In this document: piece by piece, positions 11,219 to 23,544 of the stretch | Numbering within the stretch: the first letter of the stretch is position 1 | Layout: each line of letters starts with the position of its first letter | Assembly: GCA_029204225.1 (NCBI GenBank) | Contig: CM055101.1 | Span: 45,731,906 to 45,795,905, forward strand | Direction: 5' to 3' | DNA from: Diphasiastrum complanatum | Taxonomy: Eukaryota; Streptophyta; Lycopodiopsida; Lycopodiales; Lycopodiaceae | Length of the DNA stretch: 64,000 nt | Translations under genes and position numbers: made by a program | Notes under the pieces: model-generated | Told to the model about the DNA's origin: nothing | The model's database searches: none | Seen by the model: only the letters and a program-made list of their open reading frames with translations

Positions 11219-12770
11219 CTCTCTCTCTCTCTCTCTCTCTCGCTTTGGGCAGCCTCCTCTCCCTCGATGTGATGGTGGCTCTTGCATGACTCTGGCAGCT
11301 TCGGGCCTTTCTTCCTTGTGTAAAATCTTAGGGTTTTTTGATTTGTGGGCATGTGTGACATTTTGGGGTCAATGCTTTTTACCTTTGCTATGCATGGGTT
11401 TGCCGGTTAAAAAGGATTTGATGCATGATGAAGGGTCAGCAGTTTCTAAAATTGTAGGCTATTTGTGTGAATGCTTATTGCATGCCGGTTGACTGAGGAA
11501 ATCTAAGGGCCCGACATTTTGTAACTTCAAAGTTGGTTCGAAAAATTGAATTCGAAATCGACTTGGTGTATTTAAGTTACTAGCACCCTGGCGGAGGAAT
11601 TATGTTTTTTGGTGCTCGGTTGTCAATGCTATAACCTTGGTTTTAGACGTTGGTTCCCGAATTTTGGTAGGAGGAATATGGAATTTTTCTTCTCCCTAGA
11701 CAATATGCATGGGGCCAGTTTTGTGGAACTTTGGTACCGTTGTTTTTGTGTCAAGCTGTAATAATCGGTCTAAATTTTGCTAACCGATCTTGACAAAATG
11801 ATGGTAGTTGTTTGATTCTCTTGGCAAGTACTGTGTTTTTTATCGGTTTAACTCTGGAGTAGAAATGCTCCATGTTAATTGAGTTAAATGGTATTTTAGG
11901 TTCTTTCTTTTCGACTCTGTGTTGCACCGATAGACTTATTTTAAGTGATTTTGAGATACTTAAAGTGAATTAATGCATAAAGGACATAATATTTGGAGGT
12001 AGCTCTATTTTTGGTCAAAAACAAGTGTATCAAAAAAGAGTACCAAGATCCAAATTTTATGGATTTTTTCACTTATTCAGGCAACTTTAACGAAGTAATA
12101 CTTAAGCTAATGTTGTAAAAAAGGAAGCAACCTAGCATTTACTAGTGTCATAAAAAATTTTGTTGCCTTTGCTGATGATTTTTTTCGGGTAACCAAAAAA
12201 TCTAAGGGAGGAAGAAAATGAGACACTTGAGTAGGTAAATGTGATAGTGCTGTGTAATTTGGATTGGTTAATAATCCCTATATGAAATTGCATAGCACCG
12301 GATTTTTTGAATTCATTAAGTTGAATTTATTTTGAATATCTATAGGACCATGAGTTGACCCTATATGTTAATGGAAGTTGTGACATGGAACGAGAATGAC
12401 ACTTGGTTCACATTTGTACTTTAAAGAGCCTTATTCCTAAGAGTAAGAACTCTCAGATGGTAGGGATTTGGGAATGATGGTACCAACCAGAGGGGTTGTT
12501 TTATGTGACGGTAAAACCTTGTACAGATTCTTGTTAAATCACAATTTGTAAGTGAATTATTGTGATTCATTAGGAACAAATATGGGGTACTCCAGTACTT
12601 GGTGGAATAGATATTTCCATATCTGGTATTGGAAATTCAGATGGAGGTTTTAAGATCTCTGGATTATCGGATATAGTGGTTAAAGGTCTTCTTGAAGGAA
12701 TTGAATTCCTTGTACCATTTCGAATATAGATGTTGGACATCTATTAATATATACTTCACCTATTTTGAAT
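9738..12770. other. No gene recognised
   Basis: Three kilobases without supportable coding sequence. Reading suggests untranslated or leader-like plant DNA with poly-T runs. The only structured part is the GT/CT microsatellite at 11189-11242; the ORFs overlapping it are artefacts of the repeat. Confidence 0.5.
11189..11242. repeat. Compound (GT)n(CT)n microsatellite
   Basis: About 14 GT units followed directly by about 12 CT units. Conceptual proteins made of Val-Cys or Ser-Leu across it are not genes. Confidence 0.95.
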
Positions 12771-12779
12771 TTTTCCTGT

Positions 12780-13060
12780 TGGTTTTTGAAGAATAAACTT
12801 AGGTCATTTCAACTATATATGAACGAGGTTTCTCGTCCATACTGGGGTCAATGACTAGTGGTATTCTTAGACGATATTGTCGTCTACTGTGAAAACTTAA
12901 GAAAATGGAGAACTCAATAGTAGGAGGTATTTTTCTGGAAATGGTTGAAGATCGGATCCTATGTTTGGTTATAGGATGGTCAGATAATCTTTTTGATTTT
13001 CTGAAGAGCAAATCTAAAAACAAAGAACTTTCTTGGAGAGAAAACTGATGGTATATGACA
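12780..13060 (+). pseudogene. Decayed Ty3/gypsy RT fragment (plus strand)
   Basis: A plus-strand reading from about 12800 gives FQLYMNEVSRPYWGQ, a stop, LVVFLDDIVVYCENLRKW, then (after stops) EVFFWKWLKIGSYVWL. This matches the gypsy RT order MNEVFRPYL-x-VVYLDDIVVYS-x-LEEH-x-LREVF. The FLDD box is retained but several stops interrupt it. Upstream sequence (about 12420-12780) may hold the earlier RT but is too decayed to align by eye. This copy belongs to a gypsy lineage different from the one at position 1. Confidence 0.75.
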
Positions 13061-13201
13061 TCAGTGATTTCAAAGGAGAATTCTTGTGCGAGAATGATCT
13101 GTAGACCAGTGGTGAGTTTTTACATTTTTGGTAATGGTAACAGTTGAAACCATTGGTTAAACTTGTTTAGGATATTTGGAGAGGTTATGAGATATAGATC
13201 C

Positions 13202-13410
13202 TGTGAAGATTAGTAAAATTATATCTTCCTATCTCGAGTTTTGGGGCCATGCCAATCTTATTTCCATTGTATATTTGATTGTACATAAAGGTATGTGAAT
13301 TGAACACACAACCTTCTAGAATAGGTCGAGTTTGAGTTAGGTAGGTTCAATCTTGATGTCATGCAAATGTTTAGATTACATACAAAGTCATTCAGTGCAT
13401 GCAACATGCA
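13202..13410 (+). repeat. Copia 5' LTR, internally shortened
   Basis: Begins TGTGAAGATTAGTAAAATT and ends TGCATGCAACATGCA immediately before a tRNA-Met type primer site. It matches the first ~215 bp of the opposite-strand LTR at 8475-7741 but lacks the rest of that LTR, so it has an internal or terminal deletion of several hundred bases. Confidence 0.8.
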
Positions 13411-13424
13411 TGGTATCAAAGCTT
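13411..13424 (+). promoter_or_regulatory. Primer binding site (initiator tRNA-Met type)
   Basis: TGGTATCAAAGCTT directly after the LTR; one base differs from the usual plant copia TGGTATCAGAGC. Confidence 0.75.
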
Positions 13425-14145
13425 CATGCTTTGAAGAGGTGAGGGTGTATACATCAGAACATAAGTGCTTTTGCTTGCAGGAACTCAGATTTGGGAGAGG
13501 AATCCGAACTTGCTGACAAACAAGCCATCTGTGGACCATAAGTGGATTAGATCAAGCCTGATCTGCTCCAGCTGGGCCATGTACGGACAGAGAGCTCACA
13601 CGTGTGAAATCAGCCCTCTTTGTTTGAGTGCTACTTCTCAAGGAATGATCCAAATTTGATGTTCTATAGCTTGTTGGATAGGTATTGAAGAGTAGATTGT
13701 GTTGCTTGAGTTTCTAAATCAATTTGATTTTTTTTAGAAGAGTTTTAGGAATTCAAAGAGATAGGGAGAGTACTCATCTCGTGTGATATGCCAAAGTTAG
13801 CACACATCAGCTCTTTTCCCCAATATTTTCAATTTTCATTATCAATCAAGTAGATATGGATGAGTTTTGTGAGGTCTTAGGCTTTTCATTTCACAAAGAT
13901 TATAGTGTTGGAGTTGAAAGTAAGTTCCTAGAGAGTTTATCAGTTCTTTGAAACTCGTGGAAAAGTCTATCATACTTGCATGTGCTTCATTTCTATGATA
14001 GAAGCTAGATCCAAATTCAAGATAGATTGATTTTTTCATTTGTGAGTTGGATATCACATTCTGTTGCTAGATTTCATAGGTTGGATCAACATTATAAGTG
14101 TTAGATCCTAGGTTGAAATAGCAAGCAACATTTTCAACTCCATCC

Positions 14146-15130
14146 TTGTCATTACTAGAATTTCTCAAAGTGAATATGTCTTCATCTGGTTCACATTTCT
14201 TGGAGCATAGTGAGAGATTAACATCTTCCAATTATGCAATGTGGAAGATTAGAATGGAATCATTCTTGAATGAACAGGATGTAATGGACATTGTAAGTGG
14301 AGCTGAAGAAGAACCTGCAGCACCTAATGAAACTGCAGCATTCAATAAAAGAACCAGAATTGCTCTTCATTTCATTGAAATGAATGTCACAAATGAAGTG
14401 TTAAGAGAGATCAGTACATGCACTACTGCCAAGGAGGCTTCGGACACTCTCAAAACAATCTATGAAATTAAGAATACTTCTAGATTGCTTACACTTAGAA
14501 ATCAAACCTTTCTAAGTTATCAGAGAGTAGATGAGAGTGCTTCATCTTATGTAATGAGAGTAAAGGATCTTCATCAAGAGTTAGCTAGTATTGGTGATGC
14601 TCTTAAGAACACTGAACTTGTTAGGCTAGAAGCATCTCTACCTAAAGAATTTTGGGGAGAAGCAGTTGCATGTGCATCTTATCTTTGTAATAGACTTCCT
14701 AATCTTGCAATAGAAGGAAGAACACCATTTGAGATGTTGTATAAGAAAAAGCCTAAGGTAGATCATCTTAGGATCTTTGGCTGTTCATGCTATGTGCATG
14801 TACCTTTAGAGACTAGGAAGAAGGATGATCCTAGTGCTATTAAAGGAATTTTTGTTGGATATGCATCTTCTAAGAAAGCATATAAAATTTATCTTCTCTC
14901 TATTGACAAGAATGTCATAAGTAGAGATGTGATCTTTCATTAAGATCAGGAGTTTAACTTGGATGAAGCAAAGATCAAGGAGTCTCATGCAGGATCTACA
15001 ATCATCAATCTTGATGCTATTCAAGAAGTGGTGAGGCCAAGGCTTGATGAGGAGCAACTTCAAGCACCTACACCAAGAAGATCCACAAGAGAAAGATCCG
15101 AGCCAAGAATCCACATTCTTGACAGAAGGG
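14146..15130 (+). pseudogene. Copia gag fused in frame to integrase C-terminus (internal deletion)
   Basis: An open frame of 265 codons (14146-14943). Residues about 1-165 are copia gag: LTSSNYAMWKIRMESFLNEQ, the CTTAKEASDTLKTIYE block, and VMRVKDLHQELASIGDAL. From about residue 165 the frame continues, without a break, as the integrase C-terminal region: EFWGEAVACASYLCNRLPN, TPFEMLYKKKPKVDHL, RIFGCSCYVHVP, and IFVGYASSKKAYKIY. The gag tail with its CCHC knuckle, the protease, and the integrase zinc and DDE core are deleted. After a stop at 14941 the linker before RT continues (APTPRRSTRERSEP) to about 15130, where gypsy sequence of the opposite strand begins. Non-functional for transposition. 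An encoded gag-like chimera is possible but unproven. Confidence 0.9.
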
Positions 15131-16400
15131 GTTATACATGCCCTTTTGAGTACACTCTACAATTCGGTGCCCTTTGCTGCATCCATAGCAGCCGTAAGTT
15201 CTCCCACCTTGCCGTTGAGGTTGGGCAGCATAGGTCGCATAATACTCGTTGATTGTGGATCGACAAATATCTCATCCGGACCATACCACTACTACTGCTC
15301 AGACTGAGGCAGTGTTTCATGCTCCGCTGCTGTCAAATTCACGTGGGCCACTTGGTTGTTGGCTGGCCCTGGTGGTGCAAATAAGGCCATGCGCTGTTGG
15401 TTATTTGGCGCGCCATACCGTGATGCCACATTCGGTGCTCCTTGGTGATAAGGATAAGAAGTCTGATATTGATTCCTCTTCTACTGTATAATCCAAGGGT
15501 TGAATGGTCAAAATGTTGTTTCATGTGATAATGTGTTGCACAGGTGGCAAAACCTTTGTGTCAGTTTGAGATTTTGCTTCAAAACTAGACACCCATTAGT
15601 TATATGGTTATGGGTGCAAACAAGACACCATACATTTTTTCTTAGATACTGTGGCCGATTCTATTCAGGTGCATTCGGAGTTGGTGCCACAGCTCCTTGC
15701 AAGGCCTTCAACTTTTGATCAAACTGGGCCGTTAGTTGCTCCATCTGTTGTTTGTGTAACTTTGCCATTTGCTCCATTAGCAGATCTGTCGAGATACTTG
15801 AGGTGTTCGATGTAGATGCCACCGAAGGAGTTGGATTATGGGTCGTTGGATAAGAATCATCGTCTGAACCTTCATCCTCTTCTCTGATTGCATCTTCCAT
15901 TGCTTCTTGCAACGTAGCATACTGCTCTCATCGTATGAGTTCTCTTCTGATATTTCATGGCAATCTTGCTAGGAATCGCATAATTACCGCATGATCGGGA
16001 ATCAATTCTATATAACATTCGGATCTTAAATGCTTGACCCGCTCGATGTAATCCTAGACCCTTTCTTTTTTGCCCATTTTGACTTTGCTCAGTAGGAGAA
16101 ATGGATCTTCCAAGAATTTCCTCATTTTAAAGTGTGTGATGCGAGCCGCTTTAACCCCTTCCCAAGTAGACTTTTCTTCGTTCAAGAGATTGAAAAACCA
16201 GTCTTGCGCTACCGTAATAAGTTACATGGAAAATAGTATCAATTTGTCCGCCGGTGTCCGCTCGCCATAGATCTCGCATGCTTGCTCGCAGATCTAGAGG
16301 AATCTGAATGGATCTGATGATCCACCAGAATCGAGGTGCCCTTCAAACTACTTGCAGGGGTGCGACAAGTACAAGTTGGTCCATTGGTTTCATTGTTGCT
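15125..16400 (-). pseudogene. Ty3/gypsy gag remnant
   Basis: Minus-strand reading from about 16400 gives ERTPADKLILFSM, a stop, ITVAQDWFFNLLNEEKSTW, EGVKAARITHFKMRKFLEDPF, VKMGKKERV, a stop, DYIERVKHLRSECYIELIP, and EQYATLQEAMEDAIREEDEG. This is the retrotransposon gag core of gypsy elements (A-x-WF...W..F). The 15912-15661 frame adds a Ser/Thr/Pro linker and a Gln-rich coiled coil (DLLMEQMAKLHKQQMEQL), and 15490-15160 adds a C-terminal region (YHQGAPNVASRYGAPNNQQ). Stops and frameshifts are scattered. Protease and pol should follow to the left but are absent: the copy ends at about 15130 against the copia fragment. The intact upstream leader, PBS and LTR (16400-18532) belong to the same element. 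Confidence 0.85.
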
Positions 16401-16679
16401 AGTTATGCTTTTGCCTCGATTTGCGCGGCTGCAACTTTGGGGAGGTTTGGAGCTTGATTTGCAATCCTTCTTGGTACGGATCGACCTAGTCTCAGATTCA
16501 TTTGGCGAAGCAGTCTAGGGTAGCTGGATCTTGATGGACCTGTGGAAATCTGTCTAGATCTTTGAGGATCTGATTAGTTTGGTGGAGCCGAACGTGTGAT
16601 TTTGGGCCTCTTACGGCAGTTTTTCCTTGATAACTTTTTTACTCTTTGTTCTGATTGGTCTAAGATTTTCACAGTAGCT

Positions 16680-17520
16680 GGATTTGGTGCAGATCTAACT
16701 ATTGATCCTATCTGCGAAGGTTACTCATGTGAGGGTTGGTTGTGCAAAGGTTCTTTCACTGTTTTTCAATCAAAAACTCTATTTTCTTCGGATCTATTGG
16801 GAACTAACCTTCGCAGACTTGTTAGGAGCTGGATCTGGTATGGATCTAATTCTATGCTAAGGGGGAAGGTTATTTCTTACAAATCATAGAGTTATGGCTA
16901 TCTACAAGAGTTCAAAATCATTTTTTTGCTCACAGATCAGTCAATAGTTGGAACTAACCTTTGCAAGTTTCATCACTAATGGAAAATGGCATTTTGAAGA
17001 GAATGGGATGGTCTGCGAAGGTTACCTCTGAGTGGATTTTTTGGATTTGATGATCTTAGTGATTTTTAAGCACTTAAATCCACTTTTCAACTCACTGGAA
17101 TCAAACTAACCTTCATAGGCTTTTTTGTGTCCTTGTCTCAATGAGGTGGAACTACAAAATCCTCTGCGAAGGTTACTTCACACTAGAACTTGAAATTTTG
17201 ATGTCTGCGAAGGTTCGGCCTGATTTTCTCGTCTTTTTTTATCTTGGGAACCTTCACAAGAACACTTTCTCTGAAAACTAATTTTCGCAGACTTCTCTGT
17301 GTCCTTGTCTCAACAAGATGGAACTTCAAAGGGCTCTGCGAAGGTTAGTTTTGAGTTTTGAATTTTTTTTTATTTTTACAAGGGATTTTTGAGTTTTTAT
17401 TGGGTTTTTTTGAGTTTTTTCAAGATCTGTTTGGAAGTAACTTTTGCAAGCTTCTATGTAGGTCTGGGACAATACCTTGGAGCTACTGCCAACAGACATG
17501 CGAAGGCTAGTTCCCACTGG
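16680..17520 (-). repeat. GCGAAGGTTA motif array in the gypsy leader
   Basis: About 13 copies or near-copies of the 10-12-mer (T)CTGCGAAGGTTA(C) occur in both orientations between the gypsy LTR/PBS and gag: plus at about 16709, 16748, 17012, 17163, 17204, 17335 and 17500; complement at about 16808, 16957, 17108, 17249, 17281 and 17438. Two of the intervals (17103-17173 and 17278-17346) are repeats of one unit carrying GTGTCCTTGTCTCAA between oppositely oriented motifs, so each can fold as a hairpin. The array is non-coding and decayed. Confidence 0.8.
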
Positions 17521-17800
17521 TTTTTGAAAAATCAAAATCTGATGAGATTTTGGCCTCTATTTCCTCCAAAAATATATTTGAATGCTTTTTATGGTTTTTC
17601 CAAGGTTGTGAATGGATGCCAAGCCCTTAGAGGCTGTTTTGGATCTCCACTACCCTTCCACGCCTCCTACGCTAGCTGAGAACAGTCCAAGCACAAAAAA
17701 ACACACAAAACAAACTAAATCTACCCCAAAATCCTCCTAAAACAAGTTAAAAAACAAAGACAACTAAAAGGACAACTATAGCTAGTTAGTGAAAGCCTAT

Positions 17801-17817
17801 CCCCGGCAACGGCCCCA
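17801..17817 (-). promoter_or_regulatory. Gypsy primer binding site
   Basis: Minus-strand TGGGGCCGTTGCCGGGG, one base from the TGGCGCCGTTGCCGGGG site characteristic of Tat/Athila-type plant gypsy elements. It fixes the orientation and the LTR boundary. Confidence 0.8.
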
Positions 17818-17818
17818 C

Positions 17819-18532
17819 TGTAGGGTGTGTAGAATAGTGGGTGAGCAGCCCTCCGCCTGTCAAAAGAGTTAGAACACAAAGATAGGGATCTAACTATACT
17901 TAGTTGCTAATTTAGATGCTTACTAACTCTACTTTAACACTAACCCACCTTAACACTACTTCCACTAACTCTAAGCACATACATTCATCATGTTTGAGAG
18001 TGAGAAAGAGGAAGAGAAGGGGAGTTATAGGGAGGTTAGCTCATGGCTCATCGTAGCATACTAATGGAGAAACTTTAATTATTACAAAGCAAGAACTAGC
18101 AAATGGAAATCAAGAAGCAAAACACAATGAAAAGCATAAGCCAGCAAAGATAGCACATAAGGATGCTTGAGGTCTCAAATTAGTAGAGTCCTCCTCCTCT
18201 CAAATAAGCATGAAAAATGGTTACAAATGGTGCCTTTTTATTTTTGGGGTGGCCCTTGCCCCTTGCTTCCTATTGGCTACTTGCAAGAAGATGGGATTGA
18301 AATTCACGCCCTTCACAAGGAGCACAAATAAATCTACGGTGTAGGAAGAAACACACCCCACCTACCACCATTTGACTTTGACTAGTTTACAAAACTTATA
18401 AACTTAAGTTAAGCTTAAACTTTGGCCTTTTAACATTATTTTTAATTACATGGCCCAAAGTCAAGTTTATGTCAAAATTGTTTATTTTCAAGTGCTCATT
18501 GGGCCATGGGCTTGGGGGTATGGGCTTACACA
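17819..18532 (-). repeat. Ty3/gypsy 5' LTR (minus strand)
   Basis: Adjacent to the PBS. In the plus reading it starts TGTAGGGTGTGTAG and most plausibly ends GGGCTTACACA near 18532, giving TG...CA ends (minus-strand start TGTGTAAGCCC). Length is about 714 bp. No second LTR is present in the window, because the element is truncated within gag, so the outer end is inferred from the terminal dinucleotide. Confidence 0.65.
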
Positions 18533-19114
18533 CGCAGGATGCCATGACCCTTCCAACTATTTCCAACTAATTTATTTATTTACATGGTAATACCCTCAAG
18601 AGTGCGAAATGCAGCATGTGAATACTGATTAGAGATATTGACGGTCGATTTACTGATGAGGAAGGAATAGCGAGGTTTACACAAAATATCGTGTATTCGG
18701 AAGTGTTATAGTATTTTGACGGAGCTTCTGATTCGTGAGGATTAGTATATATATCAATCATGTTCTTGTTATGATTCAACATCAGTTTGGACTGACATCG
18801 CTTGTCTTGTTGCAGATGGTGAATATTTTGATAAATCACAAAACATTTGTGCAAATTTTTATACCTCTAGGAAAAGCGTGGATAATTTTTTCCACAAAAG
18901 AATCGGTTATTTCTAGATGTAGAGATGTTGATTAGTTTAAATGTGAGTTGTGCTTATAAGAATGTCAGTGTTGTCAGACTTAATGCCTTGGAGGCAATGC
19001 TAGAGAACTTGGTGTATTTATCACTTGATTTGTTGTCCGTGTATTAAAATTTTATAATATGAATTTCTCGCTGCGTTATTTTTTAAGTTCAATTGATGTA
19101 CACACTTTGTTTTT
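18533..19114. other. No gene recognised
   Basis: AT-rich sequence with short chance frames (18576-18854 minus, 18735-18935 plus). No domain or repeat structure seen. Confidence 0.5.
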
Positions 19115-19789
19115 TGAGATAAATTTATGCATACACACATACATGGAGACACACACACACATGCTTACATGCACACATACACATACATGCATACACACAC
19201 ATGCTTAGACACACACATACATGCACACATAAGAATACATATATACACAAATATGCATACACACCTACACACACATACAAATAATGCCCCTGCCACCTTT
19301 GACCTTCGGCCGCTCGCCATCGAGTGTTGGATCAATGCACATGCACACTCATATAGACAAAACAAGCGCGCACACACACACACACACACGCGCACACACA
19401 CACACACACACACACACCATCAATGGGCACACACACTCACACACTCTCACTCATACATGAACACACTCATTCACTCATACATGAACACACTCATTCACTC
19501 ATACACACATACACATATATAGATTCACATCCATACATACATACACTATCTACATCCATTCATACATGCATATGCGCACACAGACCTACACTCCATAACA
19601 TACATAGACACACATACATACATACATATATATACACACATGCCCACACGCATGCACAAATATACGCACTCTCATGAATAAACACAGACACATAAACACA
19701 TGGACTCATGTACATACACACATATATCAGCCACATGTCATCGACCGTCGATAATACATATGTGTGTGTGTGTGTGTGTACGCACGCAC

Positions 19790-19800
<11 letters not shown>
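19115..19800. repeat. CA-rich low-complexity DNA
   Basis: Imperfect ACACAC/ATGCATAC-type sequence on the plus strand, interrupted at 19277-19375 by about 100 bp of unique sequence and ending in a (TG)n run at 19761-19779. Conceptual His-Thr or Cys-Val ORFs here are artefacts. Confidence 0.9.
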
Positions 19801-20693
<893 letters not shown>

Positions 20694-21960
20694 CTAAGGA
20701 TCGTAAAACAAGAAAATATATATAACCACACACCGTAAACTGGCGCTGAAATTTTTCTCCCTAACCTGCAAACCTAAAATATATCCTTTTTTGCATATTT
20801 CTTGCAGTCTTTTCATATTCATATCATATAATCTTTGATGCCAAATAATCTCCATCTGATCATATGAAGAATGAACTTCTTCATTAGTAATACAGGCTTT
20901 CAAATGATGAAGATTGTCCCTCCTTTCTGCTAATGCAAGAACATTGCTAGTTTTTGCATCTATAATTTTGATAGATCATTAGAAAATGATACTTTCATGC
21001 CTGCAACTGTAAATTTTGCTACAGATATTAAATCTCTCTCCATTATAGGCACATAAAGTGCTCCTTCAAGAATTTTCTCACTTCTGATTGTTTTTAAATG
21101 AATGATTCCCAATCCTTGAACAATATGTCTCCTTCCATCGCCTAGAATGATAGATCTATTTTGATTCGGATAAGGTGGAAGCCTGATAAAATGTTTCTAT
21201 TAGAAACAATATGAGAGGTGGCTTCTGAATCCAACACTATATCTATATTATTAGTAGAGGATATATTGCATTCATCAATGCATATGAAAGCACATGATCT
21301 CCCTCTGGCTTCTGCATTCTTTGAACATTCAGGCTGATCAAGATCTGGATTTTCTTTAGAATCTCCACCAGGTTTGATTTGTCTTTCTTTATAAAATCTT
21401 TTCTCTGATTTTTAGGATTCTTGTAGCAATCAATAGCTGCATGACCAATCTTCTAACAATAGCATCAAAATATCTTTGGATTCAACCAACATTTCTCCAA
21501 GACATGCCCTTTCTTTTTACATCTGGAGCAATATAAGTTGTCTTTCTTTTCTTTTTGCTGATTATTTAACTGTGTGGACTGGTTTTGATTATATTGTCTT
21601 TGACTTCTGAAATTCTTTCTTTTGGCCTTTCTTGGTGAAATAAGCTTTATCAGAACTAGAATCTGACTGCTACCTTAAATATTCTTCTCAGGCACTGCTT
21701 TGACAGCATCAAAATCCATACCTGCAGTTCTTGATACAATAGCTCTCATAGCACAGTATGAATTAGACAATGTTCTCAAGCATATGGTAAATTGTTGGGA
21801 TGAAGAAATCTCATTCTGTGCCATCTACCCAGCCCCACAGTCCTTTAAGTAGCATGTTGGTTCTTATCTTCCATATTGGATAGTTAGAACCATCCAAAAT
21901 TGTTGCTATCCTCTGCTGCAATGTGCCAAATGTAGCCATCCTTACGCTTTGATTCTGATA
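20694..21960 (-). pseudogene. Copia gag-protease-pre-integrase fragment
   Basis: Reading leftward from 21960: MATFGTLQQRIATILDGSN and YPIWKIRTNMLLKGLWGW (gag N-terminus), then decayed gag. A CCHC-like knuckle follows (CYC, a stop, KIGHAAIDCYKNPK; about 21430-21480), then the protease active site as DIVLDSEATSHIVSN, where the usual DSGA reads DSEA. The pre-integrase piece is IIWHQRLYDMNMKRLQEI (20903-20694). Many stops. Integrase and RT are missing. The left end at about 20690 runs into unrecognised sequence that reaches duplication copy A. Element orientation agrees with the PBS and LTR to its right. Confidence 0.85.
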
Positions 21961-21970
21961 ATCTTTAATC

Positions 21971-21984
21971 AGGCTCTGATACCA
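21971..21984 (-). promoter_or_regulatory. Primer binding site (tRNA-Met type)
   Basis: Minus-strand TGGTATCAGAGCCT, the standard plant copia site, directly upstream of the decayed gag. Confidence 0.85.
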
Positions 21985-22817
21985 CTAATAGAAATTAGGT
22001 AGTTAGCGATTTCACTAGTATAAAAGTAACTTTTGGTTATAGACCTGGATGATTTGCAGCCAACCATACCTTTTTCTTCAAGATCATCAATTACTAATCA
22101 CATATATGACTGTAGCTATGATCTATTGAAGACACACATATCTGCAGTCTACATTTTGCACAACTGTGTAAAACAAAGAAATCTATTAGGACAGCTCTCT
22201 GATTGACACGTGTCAGTACGGACAAAACTCCAATAGATTTTCACACATGTGAAGACGCTCTAGTTACACCAAGAATTTCTTGAATTGATGTATTCAAACA
22301 AAAGTTATGAGAAAACCGTTGATTTTTCTTCATAAAACATATGTGAATCGAAATAAATGTTGAATACTGAAATCATTGATGAAACTTTACAATGAATGAT
22401 AGACTCCGTTAACAATCAAAATACAAAGGAAATTATGAATATTCAAATTCTAACATATGTAAACATGAAATCTATGATGTGCAATCAATCTGGAGAACAT
22501 TTTTGCAACAAGCAATCTCCAACGTTTTATATATGCTCCCGTAATACGCTTTTCTGAATTCTGTCTATCTCCTCTCTAGTTTAGAAGTTTCTAGACTCTA
22601 CTTGTTTAACAAGAAACACTTGTCATTTATTGATCCTCTCATTAATGTACACATGTCACCATTAGGACCATTCATTTGGTCACTAGAAAAATCAAGAGCT
22701 TTCTAGATTTATTAAATTTGGATCCTTCATTAGAAAGAAAAAAAAAATGTCTAAAAATTTTAAGGTCTTAATTACAATCAACTTACCTATTTAATATCTA
22801 GTAATTGATATCTAACA
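21985..22817 (-). repeat. Copia 5' LTR (minus strand), ends approximate
   Basis: Sequence on the upstream side of the PBS. The minus strand plausibly starts TGTTAGATATCAATT at 22817 and contains a TATA-like ATATATAAAACG near 22530. The inner end reads CTATTAG next to the PBS and lacks a CA dinucleotide, so it is mutated or the end is non-canonical. No partner LTR is present to confirm. Confidence 0.5.
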
Positions 22818-23544
22818 AAGTGTCTTATAAAAAATTATAAAAGGCCAAATTACCAACATTTAAAAGTCATGTCATCAAATAGGAAGGAAAGGACTCTAGT
22901 GTCATACACCATAAAAGTAAGCCATGCTGGTTGAATGAACAACTAGCACTATCAATGCTATGCCCCTTGTGCCAATCCAATCTAATAGACGGATGATGCT
23001 AGTAAATTGTACATGGGCAACAAAGAATGGAACCCCACCAATAGTAATCAAACAAGCGGATGATGCTAGTAAATTGTACATGAGCAACAAAGAATTTCCC
23101 CCACCAACATTAATCAAACATGTTAAAAAGATGTCCCGAGAACTAGAACAATCGCTAGGCAAATGATTCAAAAATGCCAAAGGGAAGCATCGTGGTGATG
23201 ATCAAAGGCATGATAGAACGTTAGCTAAAATGATGACTAATACACCATTGAGATCCCAAGGTAACCATATAGCCCATAGTTGCAAAACACCATCTACAAG
23301 AATTGGCTAAAATGTGTTTGATGAACACACCATATAGAACCAGTAGGGCAATTGGTTGCACAAATGTACCACCAACAAAGCCATAAGAAATGCGTAACAT
23401 GCCTTGAAGAATAAATAATTTCACATCTACTACCATCCATATCTTCTTTTGGATAGATGATTTCTAAAAGTGTCGTGTTCATTGATTCGAGTGTGATCAA
23501 TTGGTTTAGGGTAACGCCAAATAATCAAGGAGCACATTTTTTAG
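22818..23544. other. Non-coding, with a ~70-bp tandem duplication
   Basis: Two adjacent near-copies of GATGATGCTAGTAAATTGTACATG followed by GCAACAAAGAAT lie at about 22993-23060 and 23059-23128. No coding similarity elsewhere in the interval. Confidence 0.7.

Noticed and set aside
11068-11492. Overlapping ORFs of 60-130 codons on both strands
   Set aside because: They all span the GT/CT microsatellite and show no domain or splice support.
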